This document shows, one piece after another, positions 1 to 6,603 of a DNA stretch of 64,000 nucleotides; position 1 is the first letter of the stretch, and each line of letters begins with the position of its first letter. The position numbers and the translations under genes were made by a program. Under the pieces are notes generated by a model. The model was not told the DNA's origin. It was given only the letters and a program-made list of their open reading frames with translations, and did no database searches. Source of the DNA: Haliea alexandrii. Its GTDB lineage: Bacteria > Pseudomonadota > Gammaproteobacteria > Pseudomonadales > Halieaceae. Location of the stretch: contig NZ_RFLW01000001.1 in NCBI RefSeq assembly GCF_003719295.1, forward strand, positions 1,072,955 to 1,136,954, written 5' to 3'.

Positions 1-234
1 ACTGTGACCCAGCAACTTCTGGATGGTGCGCAAGTCGTAGCCTTGCTGGAGCAGGCGTGTGGCGAAACTGTGCCGGAACGTGTGGCACTTGATGGGGAGC
101 AGGATATAGCGCCTGATCCAGTGGATATACGTCTTCTCGGTCTTCCACGCATAACCGGCATCCCGCATGTGACGGCGGACCTGGTCGAGTAGTCTGGGAG
201 GGCTGGCAGAGATGGCGGGTCTGATGTCATCCAT
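1..234 (-). pseudogene. intI: Integron integrase IntI, internally deleted, cut by window edge
   Basis: Read on the minus strand from ATG at 234. The first ~45 codons give the typical integron-integrase N-terminal core-binding start ([20 protein letters not shown], then [11 protein letters not shown]). The frame then jumps directly into the C-terminal catalytic part, [12 protein letters not shown]...[14 protein letters not shown], which carries the HxxR and LGH motifs of tyrosine recombinases. About 200 residues normally lie between these parts, including the first catalytic Arg and the IntI-specific insert. They are missing through an apparently in-frame deletion, so the protein cannot be an active recombinase. 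The gene continues past the window start, so the Tyr nucleophile is not visible. Its promoter carries an intact LexA box, and the cassette region begins divergently on its upstream side, the normal integron layout. Confidence 0.85.
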
Positions 235-253
235 GATGGCTGCGGCCAATAAA

Positions 254-269
254 CTGTATATATATACAG
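254..269. promoter_or_regulatory. LexA (SOS) box upstream of intI
   Basis: The sequence CTGTATATATATACAG is a perfect CTGT-N8-ACAG palindrome. On the minus strand it overlaps a likely promoter: TTGCAT (-35) and TACTGT (-10) are 16 bases apart, and the -10 runs into the box. SOS control of integron integrases by LexA is established for several species. Two further boxes of the same form occur in this window, upstream of imuB and imuA. Confidence 0.88.
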
Positions 270-499
270 TAGTATGGTGAGGGAGGAATGCAAGGGGCTT
301 TTCATCGGAGGGGCGTGAGGTGGAAGCGCTAAATATCTATAACTAGCTGAATATAAGGGAATATTTGTTGTTCTCCATGGGCGGATTTGATGTTTCGCTA
401 ATTTCCGGGTGGTCCGGTTAACAGGCAAGTTCGGTGGGTCTGATATGCCAGGTTGTTGATTTTGTCAGGGAGGAGACTGCCGGGGTCGCAAGGCGTGTT

Positions 500-553
500 G
501 GAGTTAACACGCCGGCTGTTATACGGTCCGGTCTTTTTAATAAGCTGTTATGC
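500..553 (+). other. attI: attI-like recombination region at start of cassette array
   Basis: This lies between the integrase promoter and the first cassette. It contains GTTAACA and TGTTATAC as possible integrase-binding sites and ends in the core triplet context GTTATGC (547-553), the point where the first cassette begins. The inverse core of the first attC (GCATAAC, 910-916) is the exact reverse complement of this core. The rest of the gap from 235 to 576 contains only the LexA-controlled promoter and no supported gene. The exact attI limits cannot be set by eye. Confidence 0.5.
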
Positions 554-576
554 GTCGCGACAGAGAGAATTGTTAA

Positions 577-915
577 ATGTCTAAGTCAGTCTTTAAGGCA
601 ATATTGGTTGTCGCTGCTCTTTTCTTCACGGGCTTTTTTGCTTCGACTGTCGTGCCTGCGCTTATTGAGAATCCCGATGTATGGGGCGCATTTGCAGCAG
701 GATTTGTGAACCCGTATTCCAGCGGTTATTCGACGGATGTCCTGGTTTGCTGGGTTATCCTTGCGGCCTGGGTGGTCTACGAAGCCAAGACATACTCGGT
801 TCGGAAGGGGTGGGTTTGTCTGCTACTTGGCATTGTCCCGGGAGTAGCAGTGGGGCTTGCTCTGTATTTGCTGCTTCGCGAAAAGCAAATCAGAGAGGTC
901 AGACGTGATGCATAA
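577..915 (+). CDS. Cassette-borne small membrane protein
   Basis: This 112-residue protein is the first gene of the cassette array. It begins 24 bases after the GTTATGC core. There are three likely membrane segments: one near the N-terminus (IVVAALFFTGFFASTVVP), one around residues 50-65, and one around 80-97 (GLALYLLL). The C-terminus is short and basic. I do not recognise the family. The stop codon overlaps the inverse core of the following attC, the usual compact cassette arrangement, and the codon use is less GC-rich than the later housekeeping genes. It presumably depends on a promoter in the attI/intI region. Confidence 0.7.
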   Translation: MSKSVFKAILVVAALFFTGFFASTVVPALIENPDVWGAFAAGFVNPYSSGYSTDVLVCWVILAAWVVYEAKTYSVRKGWVCLLLGIVPGVAVGLALYLLLREKQIREVRRDA

Positions 916-969
916 CAAGTGCAGTCAAGGGACGCTCCTATTGTCGCTCACCTGCCGCCGGCGTTATGA
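910..969 (+). repeat. attC: attC site of the first cassette
   Basis: The site begins with the inverse core GCATAAC (910-916) and ends with the core GTTATGA (963-969), about 60 bases in all. Internal complementary stretches can fold the bottom strand. The internal sequence (CAAGTGCAGTCAAGGGACGC) resembles the left arm of attC sites in other gammaproteobacterial integrons. It overlaps the stop codon of the gene before it. Confidence 0.8.
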
Positions 970-1095
970 ATTTGACCGTGAGTGCCAGTATCCCGGGCGG
1001 CGGGCATGATGAGCCAGAGCAACCAGAATGATTGCATCGTATGCTTCCATAGTGACAATTGAGAATGGAAACTTGGGGAGGATGAGCTTTTTTGC

Positions 1096-1278
1096 TTACA
1101 ACTGTGCTGCCTGTCCGAGACCGGGAGTCAGTAGGGCGTTGGGCTCTGACAAGAGCAGCAACGTATGGTCAACGGTTTCGATTCATCGACTTCCAAGTCC
1201 TGGTCGCTCGTTCTCATACCATACCGCTGCTTCTTCCAGTTCACGCGCGGCCTCGGCGTGTATTTTTACCTTTGGCAT
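1096..1278 (-). pseudogene. RelE/ParE-family toxin, premature stop
   Basis: The minus-strand ATG at 1278-1276 opens MPKVKIHAEAARELEEAAVW followed by YENERPGLGSR, the typical start of a RelE/ParE-type mRNA interferase or gyrase toxin. An in-frame TGA at 1185-1183 stops it after 31 residues. The same frame then continues IETVDHTLLLLSEPN, as the family would, to a stop at 1096-1098. The conserved C-terminal half (the IRR...RRFPY region) is absent. The ATG shares one base with the stop of the upstream antitoxin gene, so the pair was a translationally coupled toxin-antitoxin operon. As it stands, no functional toxin can be made. Confidence 0.75.
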
Positions 1279-1517
1279 CAAGTGCGTTGTATTCTCGCTT
1301 GCGCTCTCGCCAACACCTCATCAGCGTCTAGCAAAGTGGCTGTTCCGTTGCTTATCTCATTGATTCTACGGCAAATCTCCCTGTCCCATGCTACGGCTAC
1401 GTCAGCATCCGCTGGCCCATCAAGGCTGGCTACCACGTCGCTGGCTAACTGCGCGCGTTCTACTTCGGTAAGCTCTAGCGCAGCTGTACGCAAGCTTTCA
1501 AGTTCAGCAGTATTCAA
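1278..1517 (-). CDS. Addiction-module antitoxin component (TIGR02574-like)
   Basis: The product is about 79 residues. It contains ELTEVERAQLASDVVASLDG near the N-terminus, then W-D-R-E-I-RRI and a C-terminal ARA helix, the pattern of the small helical putative addiction module component family (TIGR02574) that pairs with RelE/ParE toxins. I chose the TTG at 1517, after a weak GAACGGA, because the family starts here; an upstream ATG would add 28 unrelated residues. The gene runs opposite to the other cassette genes, which is common for toxin-antitoxin cassettes carrying their own promoter. Its stop overlaps the toxin start. The antitoxin appears intact although the toxin is broken. Confidence 0.72.
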   Translation of the reverse strand: MNTAELESLRTAALELTEVERAQLASDVVASLDGPADADVAVAWDREICRRINEISNGTATLLDADEVLARAQARIQRT

Positions 1518-1584
1518 GTCCGTTCTACCGTCTGTCTTCAACCCACAAATGTGGCACCAGTATTCCATCCGTAAAAAGGCCAAG

Positions 1585-1667
1585 CACTTAGGCCCCGGCA
1601 AGCTGGGGCCGGACCTTCTTTCGGGCGCTTCGCGCCTCCACTTCGGCCCGAGTTGGCAGCGTTATGA
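1585..1667 (+). repeat. attC: Probable attC of the toxin-antitoxin cassette
   Basis: The region ends in the core GTTATGA (1661-1667). It can form an imperfect stem from GGCCAAGCACTTAGGCC on the left and GGCCCGAGTTGGC on the right. Two internal hairpins are GGCCCC...GGGGCC and GGCGCTTCGCGCC. The expected inverse core on the left is not clear, so the left limit is uncertain. Confidence 0.5.
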
Positions 1668-1676
1668 GTACTCTAT

Positions 1677-2228
1677 ATGAGCATCATTTTTCGACCATTA
1701 AACAAGTATGATGTTCACTATTCTGTAGTCATCGATCTTTATAAAGAGGCGTTTCCGGGAGCCCAACGCATACCGAAATTTCTGCTTCGTCACATGCTGA
1801 GGAATGGTAAAGAGGGTTTCATTGTGATTTATGAAAATGATGATTGGCTTGGCCTCATCTATTCCATCGAGTATAGGGACATTGCTTTCGTGCAATTTTT
1901 GGCAATCTCAGAATCATCTCGTTCAAAGGGATATGGAAGCAAGGTAATGGAATCACTTCGGTGTGTGAATTCGGGAAAGAGAATAGTACTAAATATTGAA
2001 GAGCTCGATGAGCAAGCAGAAAATTGCCAACAGAGGGTAAAGCGTAGAGCGTTTTATGAAAAAAATGGTTTCACTTCTTCTGGTTACATTGTGAAAGAGC
2101 CTGATGAGCGGCATGAGATGTTGATACGCGGAGGGTGTATCAGCAAAGAGGAAATAGAATCGATGTATAAGGAAATTTTGGGTCGTATTCTCGGGTTCTT
2201 TGTTCGACCAAAAGTAATAAAGATTTGA
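1677..2228 (+). CDS. GNAT-family N-acetyltransferase (cassette)
   Basis: This 183-residue protein starts with ATG ten bases after the attC core. It has the GNAT fold pattern: an N-terminal RPLNKYD strand, a central beta strand ending in QFLAIS, and the acetyl-CoA motif SRSKGYGSKVME (R-x-x-G-x-G form). A later RAFYEKNGF helix-strand is typical of motif B. The substrate cannot be told from sequence. The gene is clearly AT-richer than the flanking chromosome, which supports acquisition as a mobile cassette. A core-like GTTATGT (2313-2319) closes the cassette, but its left partner is not convincing. Confidence 0.75.
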   Translation: MSIIFRPLNKYDVHYSVVIDLYKEAFPGAQRIPKFLLRHMLRNGKEGFIVIYENDDWLGLIYSIEYRDIAFVQFLAISESSRSKGYGSKVMESLRCVNSGKRIVLNIEELDEQAENCQQRVKRRAFYEKNGFTSSGYIVKEPDERHEMLIRGGCISKEEIESMYKEILGRILGFFVRPKVIKI

Positions 2229-2347
2229 GTCAATATATCCCCTCCAGCGCTCATGGCAAGCGCATGTTTCGGAAAAATTTTCGCTGTGCTTAAATTTGCG
2301 GTAAATGCGGGCGTTATGTGTCAATTAACGAATAAGAGGATATACGA

Positions 2348-2752
2348 ATGAGCAAGAATTTTATTTACGTCCTTTTGGTCATGAAAGTAGGGCTGCTGGT
2401 CTGGGGGGTGCTCGGATTCATCGAATATTTTGTGCCTACAGCAGCGCTTGGCTTGCAAGATTCAAATTTCCCTGCAGGAGTGCAATTCCTTCATTGGTTG
2501 TTAATTTCATCAACCGGACTAATATTTGTCTTTGGATATTTAACGCGCTGGACATACACTCCTTTCGTTACAATCGTGATGTATGCAACATTAGCCACAA
2601 TTTGCTTTGTCGAGACGGTCGACTTCAATGCATTTGGCGGTGGCGATAGACGTTTCTTTATCATGGGTGTGGAATACGTTCTTTACATAATTCTTGCAGC
2701 GTACTTGCTTCGCTCTGAGCAAGTCAGGCTTCGATTTCAGAGTGATGAATAG
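2348..2752 (+). CDS. Cassette-borne four-helix membrane protein
   Basis: The gene encodes 134 residues with four hydrophobic segments at about 5-30, 45-65, 72-90 and 105-122, and short charged ends. It starts at ATG 2348, after AGAGGAT as ribosome binding site. The overall pattern resembles small uncharacterised membrane proteins often found in integron cassettes. I see no catalytic motif. The stop codon is two bases before a well-formed attC. Base composition is low in GC compared with the later genes. Confidence 0.7.
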   Translation: MSKNFIYVLLVMKVGLLVWGVLGFIEYFVPTAALGLQDSNFPAGVQFLHWLLISSTGLIFVFGYLTRWTYTPFVTIVMYATLATICFVETVDFNAFGGGDRRFFIMGVEYVLYIILAAYLLRSEQVRLRFQSDE

Positions 2753-2754
2753 CC

Positions 2755-2833
2755 ATATAACAATCATTTTAACCTGACGTTTTTCGCCGCTCCTGCGTCG
2801 CTCTGAAAAACGCTGGTTAAATGGACGTTAGGC
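2755..2833 (+). repeat. attC: attC site with long stem
   Basis: A 79-base element from ATATAAC (2755-2761) to GTTAGGC (2827-2833). The inner arms AATCATTTTAACC...GACGTTTTTC and GAAAAACGC...GGTTAAATGGACGTT are largely complementary, giving the long imperfect stem expected of attC. This is the clearest recombination site in the array. Confidence 0.85.
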
Positions 2834-2880
2834 AGCTCTTGAAGTTCGACCCAGCGTAATTTTATAAAGGTAAACTTAGA

Positions 2881-3222
2881 ATGAACAAACTGAGAATTAT
2901 CCTGGTAGCCATTTTCATCGCAATCTCCGTGTACACGATCATCACCATCTTGGAACATGGCTGGAACCTGTTTCAGGTATTCTTCGGAGATATGGCAGCA
3001 ATGGGATGGCCGGGGCAGTTCAATTTCGACTTTATGTGCTTTCTTGTTCTTTCTGGACTGTGGGTATCATGGCGCCATCACTTCTCTGTATTAGGGCTAA
3101 TATTGGGTTTGTTTGCCTTTTTGGGCGGCGCACTGTTTCTTAGCGCTTATCTCTTCATACATAGCTATAAAGTTAACGGAAATTTGAATGCTCTGCTGCT
3201 TGGGGCCCAACGTGCAGACTAG
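2881..3222 (+). CDS. Cassette-borne three-helix membrane protein
   Basis: This 113-residue protein starts at ATG 2881, shortly after the attC core at 2833, with AAAGGT as a weak ribosome binding site. Hydrophobic segments lie at about 5-24, 50-64 and 72-95. A conserved-looking loop MAAMGWPGQFNFDF lies between the first two. I do not recognise a named family and see no catalytic residues. The end of the gene overlaps GCCCAAC (3205-3211), the expected left core of the next attC. AT-rich like its neighbours. Confidence 0.68.
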   Translation: MNKLRIILVAIFIAISVYTIITILEHGWNLFQVFFGDMAAMGWPGQFNFDFMCFLVLSGLWVSWRHHFSVLGLILGLFAFLGGALFLSAYLFIHSYKVNGNLNALLLGAQRAD

Positions 3223-3450
3223 CAAAAATCGGCTGTGCGCCTGATTAGAGCGCTATACGATGGCCATAGAGCGAAGTCCATGCATAACCGGCAAAGATCG
3301 GCTTTTTACGGCCTGTGGCCTTGACGGCGTCCGCGACTCTCCGGTCGTCCCAGGCGTTCACTGTGGTTCGATCGATAAAGTCATTGTCGGGCGAGGCCCG
3401 CACAGCCAGGTGTAAGGGGCGCATCGCGTCCATTTACGGTGGCGTTAGGC
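3205..3450 (+). repeat. attC: attC remnant interrupted by inserted sequence
   Basis: GCCCAAC (3205-3211) is a good left core and GTTAGGC (3444-3450), its near reverse complement, a good right core. They are about 240 bases apart instead of the usual 60-140. The right half keeps a short stem (GCCAGGTGTAA with TTTACGGTGGC). The intervening part holds a reverse-strand isochorismatase fragment. The simplest reading is two attC halves brought together by deletion, or one attC split by an insertion. Confidence 0.45.
3245..3433 (-). pseudogene. Fragment of isochorismatase-like (YcaC-type) hydrolase
   Basis: The minus-strand reading contains FIDRTTVNAWDDRRVADAVK followed by ATGRKKPIFAG. This matches the middle of YcaC-like cysteine hydrolases (typically ...INAWD...FV.AVKATGRK.LI.AG). 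The sequence diverges right where the family has its catalytic Cys (V-T-E-V-C), so that residue is lost. About 60 residues remain of a roughly 200-residue family. It lies in the array between two attC core sequences and is opposite in strand to its neighbours. Confidence 0.6.
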
Positions 3451-3524
3451 AGCGCAATGTGAAACAGAATTACTGTTCTCGGCGGGCATGCTGCAACGTG
3501 CTGGGTTTTCGATCGGAGCATCTC

Positions 3525-3769
3525 TTGACGATACTTGTGCCAATGCGCGATGAGGAATTTGACTCATTCCTGGCTTCCTCGGCGGCGGTCTATGCGGACG
3601 ACAAAATGAGATCCGCAGTTGGTTAGAGGAGGGTGCACATGATCGAGCACCGGTGGATTTGAAGAATCCTCTGCCGCAGGGTGTCGACACGCCAAGCAAC
3701 TATTTGTTCCAAATCCTGGCGTGGACTGATTCAGGTCTTGAGCGTTTTGTGCAGAGGGCGCCCCATTGA
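3525..3769 (+). pseudogene. GNAT acetyltransferase fragment with frameshift
   Basis: A TTG at 3525, seven bases after GGAG, opens TILVPMRDEEFDSFLASSAA followed by VYADDKMRSAVG and then a stop. This is a typical N-terminus of a GNAT acetyltransferase. Shifting the frame near 3617 continues the same fold: WLEEGAHDRAPVDLKNPLPQ, GVDTPSNYLFQIL, to a stop at 3767-3769. The acetyl-CoA binding half of the protein is missing. One frameshift plus a 3' truncation make this a pseudogene, and a second, independent GNAT gene in the array besides the intact one. Confidence 0.65.
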
Positions 3770-3856
3770 CCGCCATCGCTTTTGGGTCGGGTGAAAAAAA
3801 ACTTCTTGCAGTGGAAGGAGCTCCTCTAAGCGCAGGGAATTCTGGCCAGGTGCACG

Positions 3857-3961
3857 GATCACGATCTAGCCTGGTCTCTGTACTTCCACGACCCATACGA
3901 ACACCTGTATGAGATCACCACATACGATTATGCTGCCGTGGCAAAGGCCCTGAGTGGCTGA
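3857..3961 (+). pseudogene. C-terminal fragment of a glyoxalase/VOC protein
   Basis: The reading DHDLAWSLYFHDPYEHLYEI followed by TTYDY...AVAKALSG and a stop closely follows the C-terminal beta-strand region of vicinal-oxygen-chelate proteins (the SLYFxDPxGHxxEITTY pattern with its metal-ligand Glu). Only about 35 residues remain, with no start and no N-terminal half. It directly follows the truncated GNAT fragment, so the two may mark a deletion junction between former cassettes. Confidence 0.6.
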
Positions 3962-4084
3962 ATTCGGAGCGAAGGTTCGGCAGCCGCTCAACCGGTCGCT
4001 GTAGCAAACGTTTGACCCGCCGCGCATTTTTGCTACCGTAAATGCCGCTGACATTAGTCGTTGAATGCCGCTATGGAGGGCGGT

Positions 4085-4297
4085 ATGAGCAAAGAAAGCT
4101 CTACTAGGAAAGTTATCGGTAGAGAAAAGGCTATTGGAGTAGGTGTAAGTATCGGTGTTGTCGTTGGCGCACTTATCGGGCAATTGTCCGGAGATATCGG
4201 GCTTTGGATTTCTATCTGTATTGCAATTGGCGCTGGTACCGGCGCGACAACTAGCGACCGGCAATCCGCTAAGGCGGATGATGCTGGCTCTGATTAG
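4085..4297 (+). CDS. Small glycine-rich membrane protein (cassette)
   Basis: The gene encodes 70 residues from ATG 4085, preceded by GGAGG at good distance. A core-like GTTGAAT (4060-4066) lies just upstream, so this is probably another cassette. Two membrane segments (GVGVSIGVVVGALIG and GLWISICIAIGAGTGA) are rich in small residues spaced as in glycine-zipper helices. The charged tail QSAKADDAGSD ends the protein. No function is assigned. The 196 bases that follow, up to the next gene, contain no ORF or clear attC that I can support. Confidence 0.55.
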   Translation: MSKESSTRKVIGREKAIGVGVSIGVVVGALIGQLSGDIGLWISICIAIGAGTGATTSDRQSAKADDAGSD

Positions 4298-4493
4298 TGC
4301 CGCATCTGACAAGTGCTGCACACGGAAAAATAACTTGCTGCGCTCCAATTTTACGGTGAGCGATGCATTATGGGCTTTAGGGATGATGATCGATATCCAT
4401 GCTTTTGTGGAGACACCGAACGGCAAAAGTAGTCGACTTCTCGCTTGCTCGGGAAAAGATGATATGGCTGCCTGTGGCGCCAGGTGACCGGTA

Positions 4494-4904
4494 GTGGCCC
4501 CGGAACTATTCTACCAACTGGCTGCGGACGTACTCCTCGTTCTCCACGCGCTGTTTGTTGCCTTTCTTGTGTTGGGCGTTGTGGCGATCTATCTCGGCGT
4601 GTGGCTATCATGGGGATGGGTGCGAAATTTCTGGCTCCGCTTGTTCCATCTGGCAGGCATTGCGATCGTGGTGTTTCAGGCGTGGGCGGGTATGATATGT
4701 CCGCTGACAGTCTGGGAAATGGAATTGCGCAAACTTTCGGGGGCTTCGGGGCTAGAGAGATACGACGGCTCCTTTATTCAGCATTGGGTGCAAACTCTTC
4801 TCTATTACGAAGCGCCGGGATGGGTGTTCGTTGTTGTTTACACGCTATTTGGTGGTTTAATTGTCGCAAGTTGGTTCATCGTGCGCCCAAGGCGGCATGA
4901 GTAA
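4494..4904 (+). CDS. DUF2784 family membrane protein
   Basis: This 136-residue protein matches DUF2784 in length and pattern: an N-terminal helix with AADVLLVLHALFVAFLVLG, a second around WVRNFWLRLFHLAGIAIVV, the conserved Cys-Pro-Leu-T-WE motif (MICPLTVWEMELR), and a final helix near 110-130. It starts at GTG 4494, preceded by AGGTGA. The family is of unknown function and sits in the inner membrane. The 3' end is followed by the GFA gene within ten bases, so the two may share a transcript. Confidence 0.78.
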   Translation: MAPELFYQLAADVLLVLHALFVAFLVLGVVAIYLGVWLSWGWVRNFWLRLFHLAGIAIVVFQAWAGMICPLTVWEMELRKLSGASGLERYDGSFIQHWVQTLLYYEAPGWVFVVVYTLFGGLIVASWFIVRPRRHE

Positions 4905-4914
4905 GGAGTCATAC

Positions 4915-5328
4915 GTGAATCAAGAAACACTCACCGGCAGCTGTTTGTGTGGTCAATGCAAATACTCAATTACCGCTGAGCTATCCCACTTTTTCCTATG
5001 CCATTGTATTCAGTGCCAGAAAACGACGGCATCAACGTTTGCCTCGAATATCATCGCGGTTCCGACGGATATCGACTGGATTTCCGGTGGAGATTGCACG
5101 AAGCGATTTGACTACCCAGGTAGAGGGTTTGCGCAGGTCTTTTGTGATACCTGTGGCTCCGGGTTGCCATTTCTGGATGCAAGCGGCGAGAATCTTTTTA
5201 TTCCTACCGGGACTCTGGACATGGTTCCCGACTTAAAGCCTGAAGCCAACATATTCTGGGGTGAAAGAGCTGCCTGGTGTGAGCATGGCACGGCTGCCCC
5301 AAGACGCGAACGATTTGATGCGCCATGA
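4915..5328 (+). CDS. GFA/CENP-V-type zinc protein
   Basis: The protein has the GFA fold signatures: TGSCLCGQCKYSI (first CxCGxC pair), CHCIQCQKTT (second metal site) and CDTCGSGLP. It binds zinc, and members are annotated as glutathione-dependent formaldehyde-activating-like proteins, although most have unknown substrates. I prefer the GTG at 4915, because AAGGAG lies six bases upstream. The ATG at 4897 overlaps the end of the DUF2784 gene and has no such site. A second GFA gene is found at about 10.3 kb. The role here is not known. Confidence 0.8.
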   Translation: MNQETLTGSCLCGQCKYSITAELSHFFLCHCIQCQKTTASTFASNIIAVPTDIDWISGGDCTKRFDYPGRGFAQVFCDTCGSGLPFLDASGENLFIPTGTLDMVPDLKPEANIFWGERAAWCEHGTAAPRRERFDAP

Positions 5329-5416
5329 TGCGTAAAGCAAGCTCATGCGCTCGGCGCTGGACGCATAGCTGGGACGGTTGCGAGAAATCCATGCTGACTG
5401 AAGCTGGGCGGCGGTG

Positions 5417-5616
5417 ATGGTTCCGAAGGTGAAGCTATACTCAGAGTGAGATCTACTGGAGAGTGACCTGCGAGAGCGAATCGTACCGCATCTGGAACTG
5501 GCAGCGAACGGGGAAAACGATCTTGAGTTTTGCGTGCCCGACTTCAATCCCTTTCCGGAATTTTGCTCGAAAACGGACTCTGAAACAGAGGCGTTGGTTT
5601 TGCTGGGCCGGCGTGG
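5417..5616 (+). pseudogene. Broken ORF of unknown family
   Basis: From ATG 5417 the frame reads MVPKVKLYSE, a TGA, and then a coherent protein-like stretch: LLESDLRERIVPHLELAANG, ENDLEFCVPDFNPFPEF, CSKTDSETEALVLLG. This looks like a once-coding region interrupted by a stop. The reading merges into the SMR-like fragment in another frame near 5604. I do not recognise the family. It may be a cassette gene that lost its ends. Confidence 0.4.
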
Positions 5617-5798
5617 GTGCAGCGCTCATCGCCGTTTTTGGCAGTCTGTATTTTAAGGAGCCGTTATCGGCCTTGAAGGTATTCAGTGTCATTCTAGTAA
5701 TTGCGGGTGTCATTGGCTTCAATCTCAGCGGCGCGCAACATTGGTGTTCAACGGCGGGGCTATCGACGAGTTGGTTTTGGCCTCGAAGCTCTGAGTGA
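5604..5798 (+). pseudogene. C-terminal fragment of SMR-type multidrug efflux protein
   Basis: The reading WAGVGAALIAVFGSLYFKEP, LSALKVFSVILVIAGVIGFN, LSGAQH is the last two membrane helices of small multidrug resistance transporters (the W-A/S-G-x-G motif, then G-E-x-L-S and the final helix). The first two helices, with the essential Glu14 of EmrE, are absent. The 5' end is fused to an unrelated broken frame, and about 18 unrelated residues follow the natural end. It probably represents a deleted cassette such as the qac/SMR genes often carried by integrons. Confidence 0.65.
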
Positions 5799-5810
5799 GG
5801 GGTGCTATTT

Positions 5811-6167
5811 GTGAAAATGAACTATTTTGTCTTTGGCACGCGGTCCATGCCCGATGCGGTGGGCTTCTACGATGCGTTTTTTGCCGGCAGCGACATCAGC
5901 CAGATTCATGCAGAGGACCGGATTACCGTCTGGTCGAATGGCGATTTCATGTTCGGTGTGGCTGAGCCATTCGACGGCGAGCAAGCAACCCACGGCAATG
6001 GCACAATGCTGGGCCTGAATCTGCCCTCGGATGCCGAGGTCAGGCGGCTGTATAACAAGGCGTTGGAGCTGGGTGGCGTGAGTGAAGGCGATCCCGGCAT
6101 TCGGTCCGGCCGGTTTGCGGCCTATGTGAGAGACCTGGATCACAACAAGATCTGTCTGTTTGTGTGA
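5811..6167 (+). CDS. VOC (glyoxalase/dioxygenase-fold) protein
   Basis: This protein of about 118 residues has the single-domain vicinal-oxygen-chelate pattern. NYFVFGTRSMPDAVGFYDAF forms the first beta-alpha unit. The end, FAAYVRDLDHNKICLFV, matches the usual xxxYxxDPDGNKI motif, with His in place of Gly. GTG 5811 is nine bases after GAGGGG, and ATG 5817 is the alternative. Substrate and metal use cannot be inferred. It comes right after the broken cassettes, but I see no attC next to it, so it may mark the right border of the integron. Confidence 0.72.
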   Translation: MKMNYFVFGTRSMPDAVGFYDAFFAGSDISQIHAEDRITVWSNGDFMFGVAEPFDGEQATHGNGTMLGLNLPSDAEVRRLYNKALELGGVSEGDPGIRSGRFAAYVRDLDHNKICLFV

Positions 6168-6237
6168 ACATGCACGACGTGAGCCGCCAATCTGATCGGT
6201 CAGCCGATAGTCGGGGTGTCACGTTTTCGAGGCGGCG

Positions 6238-6555
6238 ATGACAGATATTGCGCAAACACCTGAACCACCTTACTACGCTGTAATCTTCAGCAGTCTTCGT
6301 ACGGCGGATGACAATGGATACGAAGCAATGGCGGCCCGCATGCTTGAGCTTGCTTCCGAGCAGCCGGGTTTCCTGGGCATCGAATCCGCGCGTGACGGGC
6401 TCGGTATCACTGTATCGTATTGGCAAAGCCTCGATGCGGTGCAGGCTTGGAAGCGCAATGTGGAGCACAGAGAGGCGCAAAGGCTGGGGCATGCAAGTTG
6501 GTATGCGGCGTTCAGGGTCAGGATCGCCAAAGTCGAGCGCGAGTATGGCCTGTAG
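6238..6555 (+). CDS. Antibiotic-biosynthesis-monooxygenase-fold protein
   Basis: The gene encodes 105 residues with the ABM ferredoxin-like pattern: YYAVIFSSLRTADDNGYEAM at the start, EQPGFLGIESARDGLGITVS, YWQSLDAVQAWK and a C-terminal W-Y-F region. These small dimeric proteins act as cofactor-free monooxygenases or haem degraders, or have unknown roles. Size and domain limits fit the family. The next gene starts 48 bases downstream in the same direction. Confidence 0.75.
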   Translation: MTDIAQTPEPPYYAVIFSSLRTADDNGYEAMAARMLELASEQPGFLGIESARDGLGITVSYWQSLDAVQAWKRNVEHREAQRLGHASWYAAFRVRIAKVEREYGL

Positions 6556-6603
6556 CCTGGCGTCCGAATTAATACGGTTTGGTAGCATTACCTGGAGGTG
6601 AGC

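Noticed and set aside
1591-1610. GGCCCC...GGGGCC hairpin as a terminator
   Set aside because: No T-run follows, and it is better explained as part of the attC-like structure ending at 1667.
2229-2319. attC after the GNAT cassette
   Set aside because: GTTATGT at 2313-2319 is a fair core, but I could not find a left partner or a convincing stem, so it is mentioned only with the gene.
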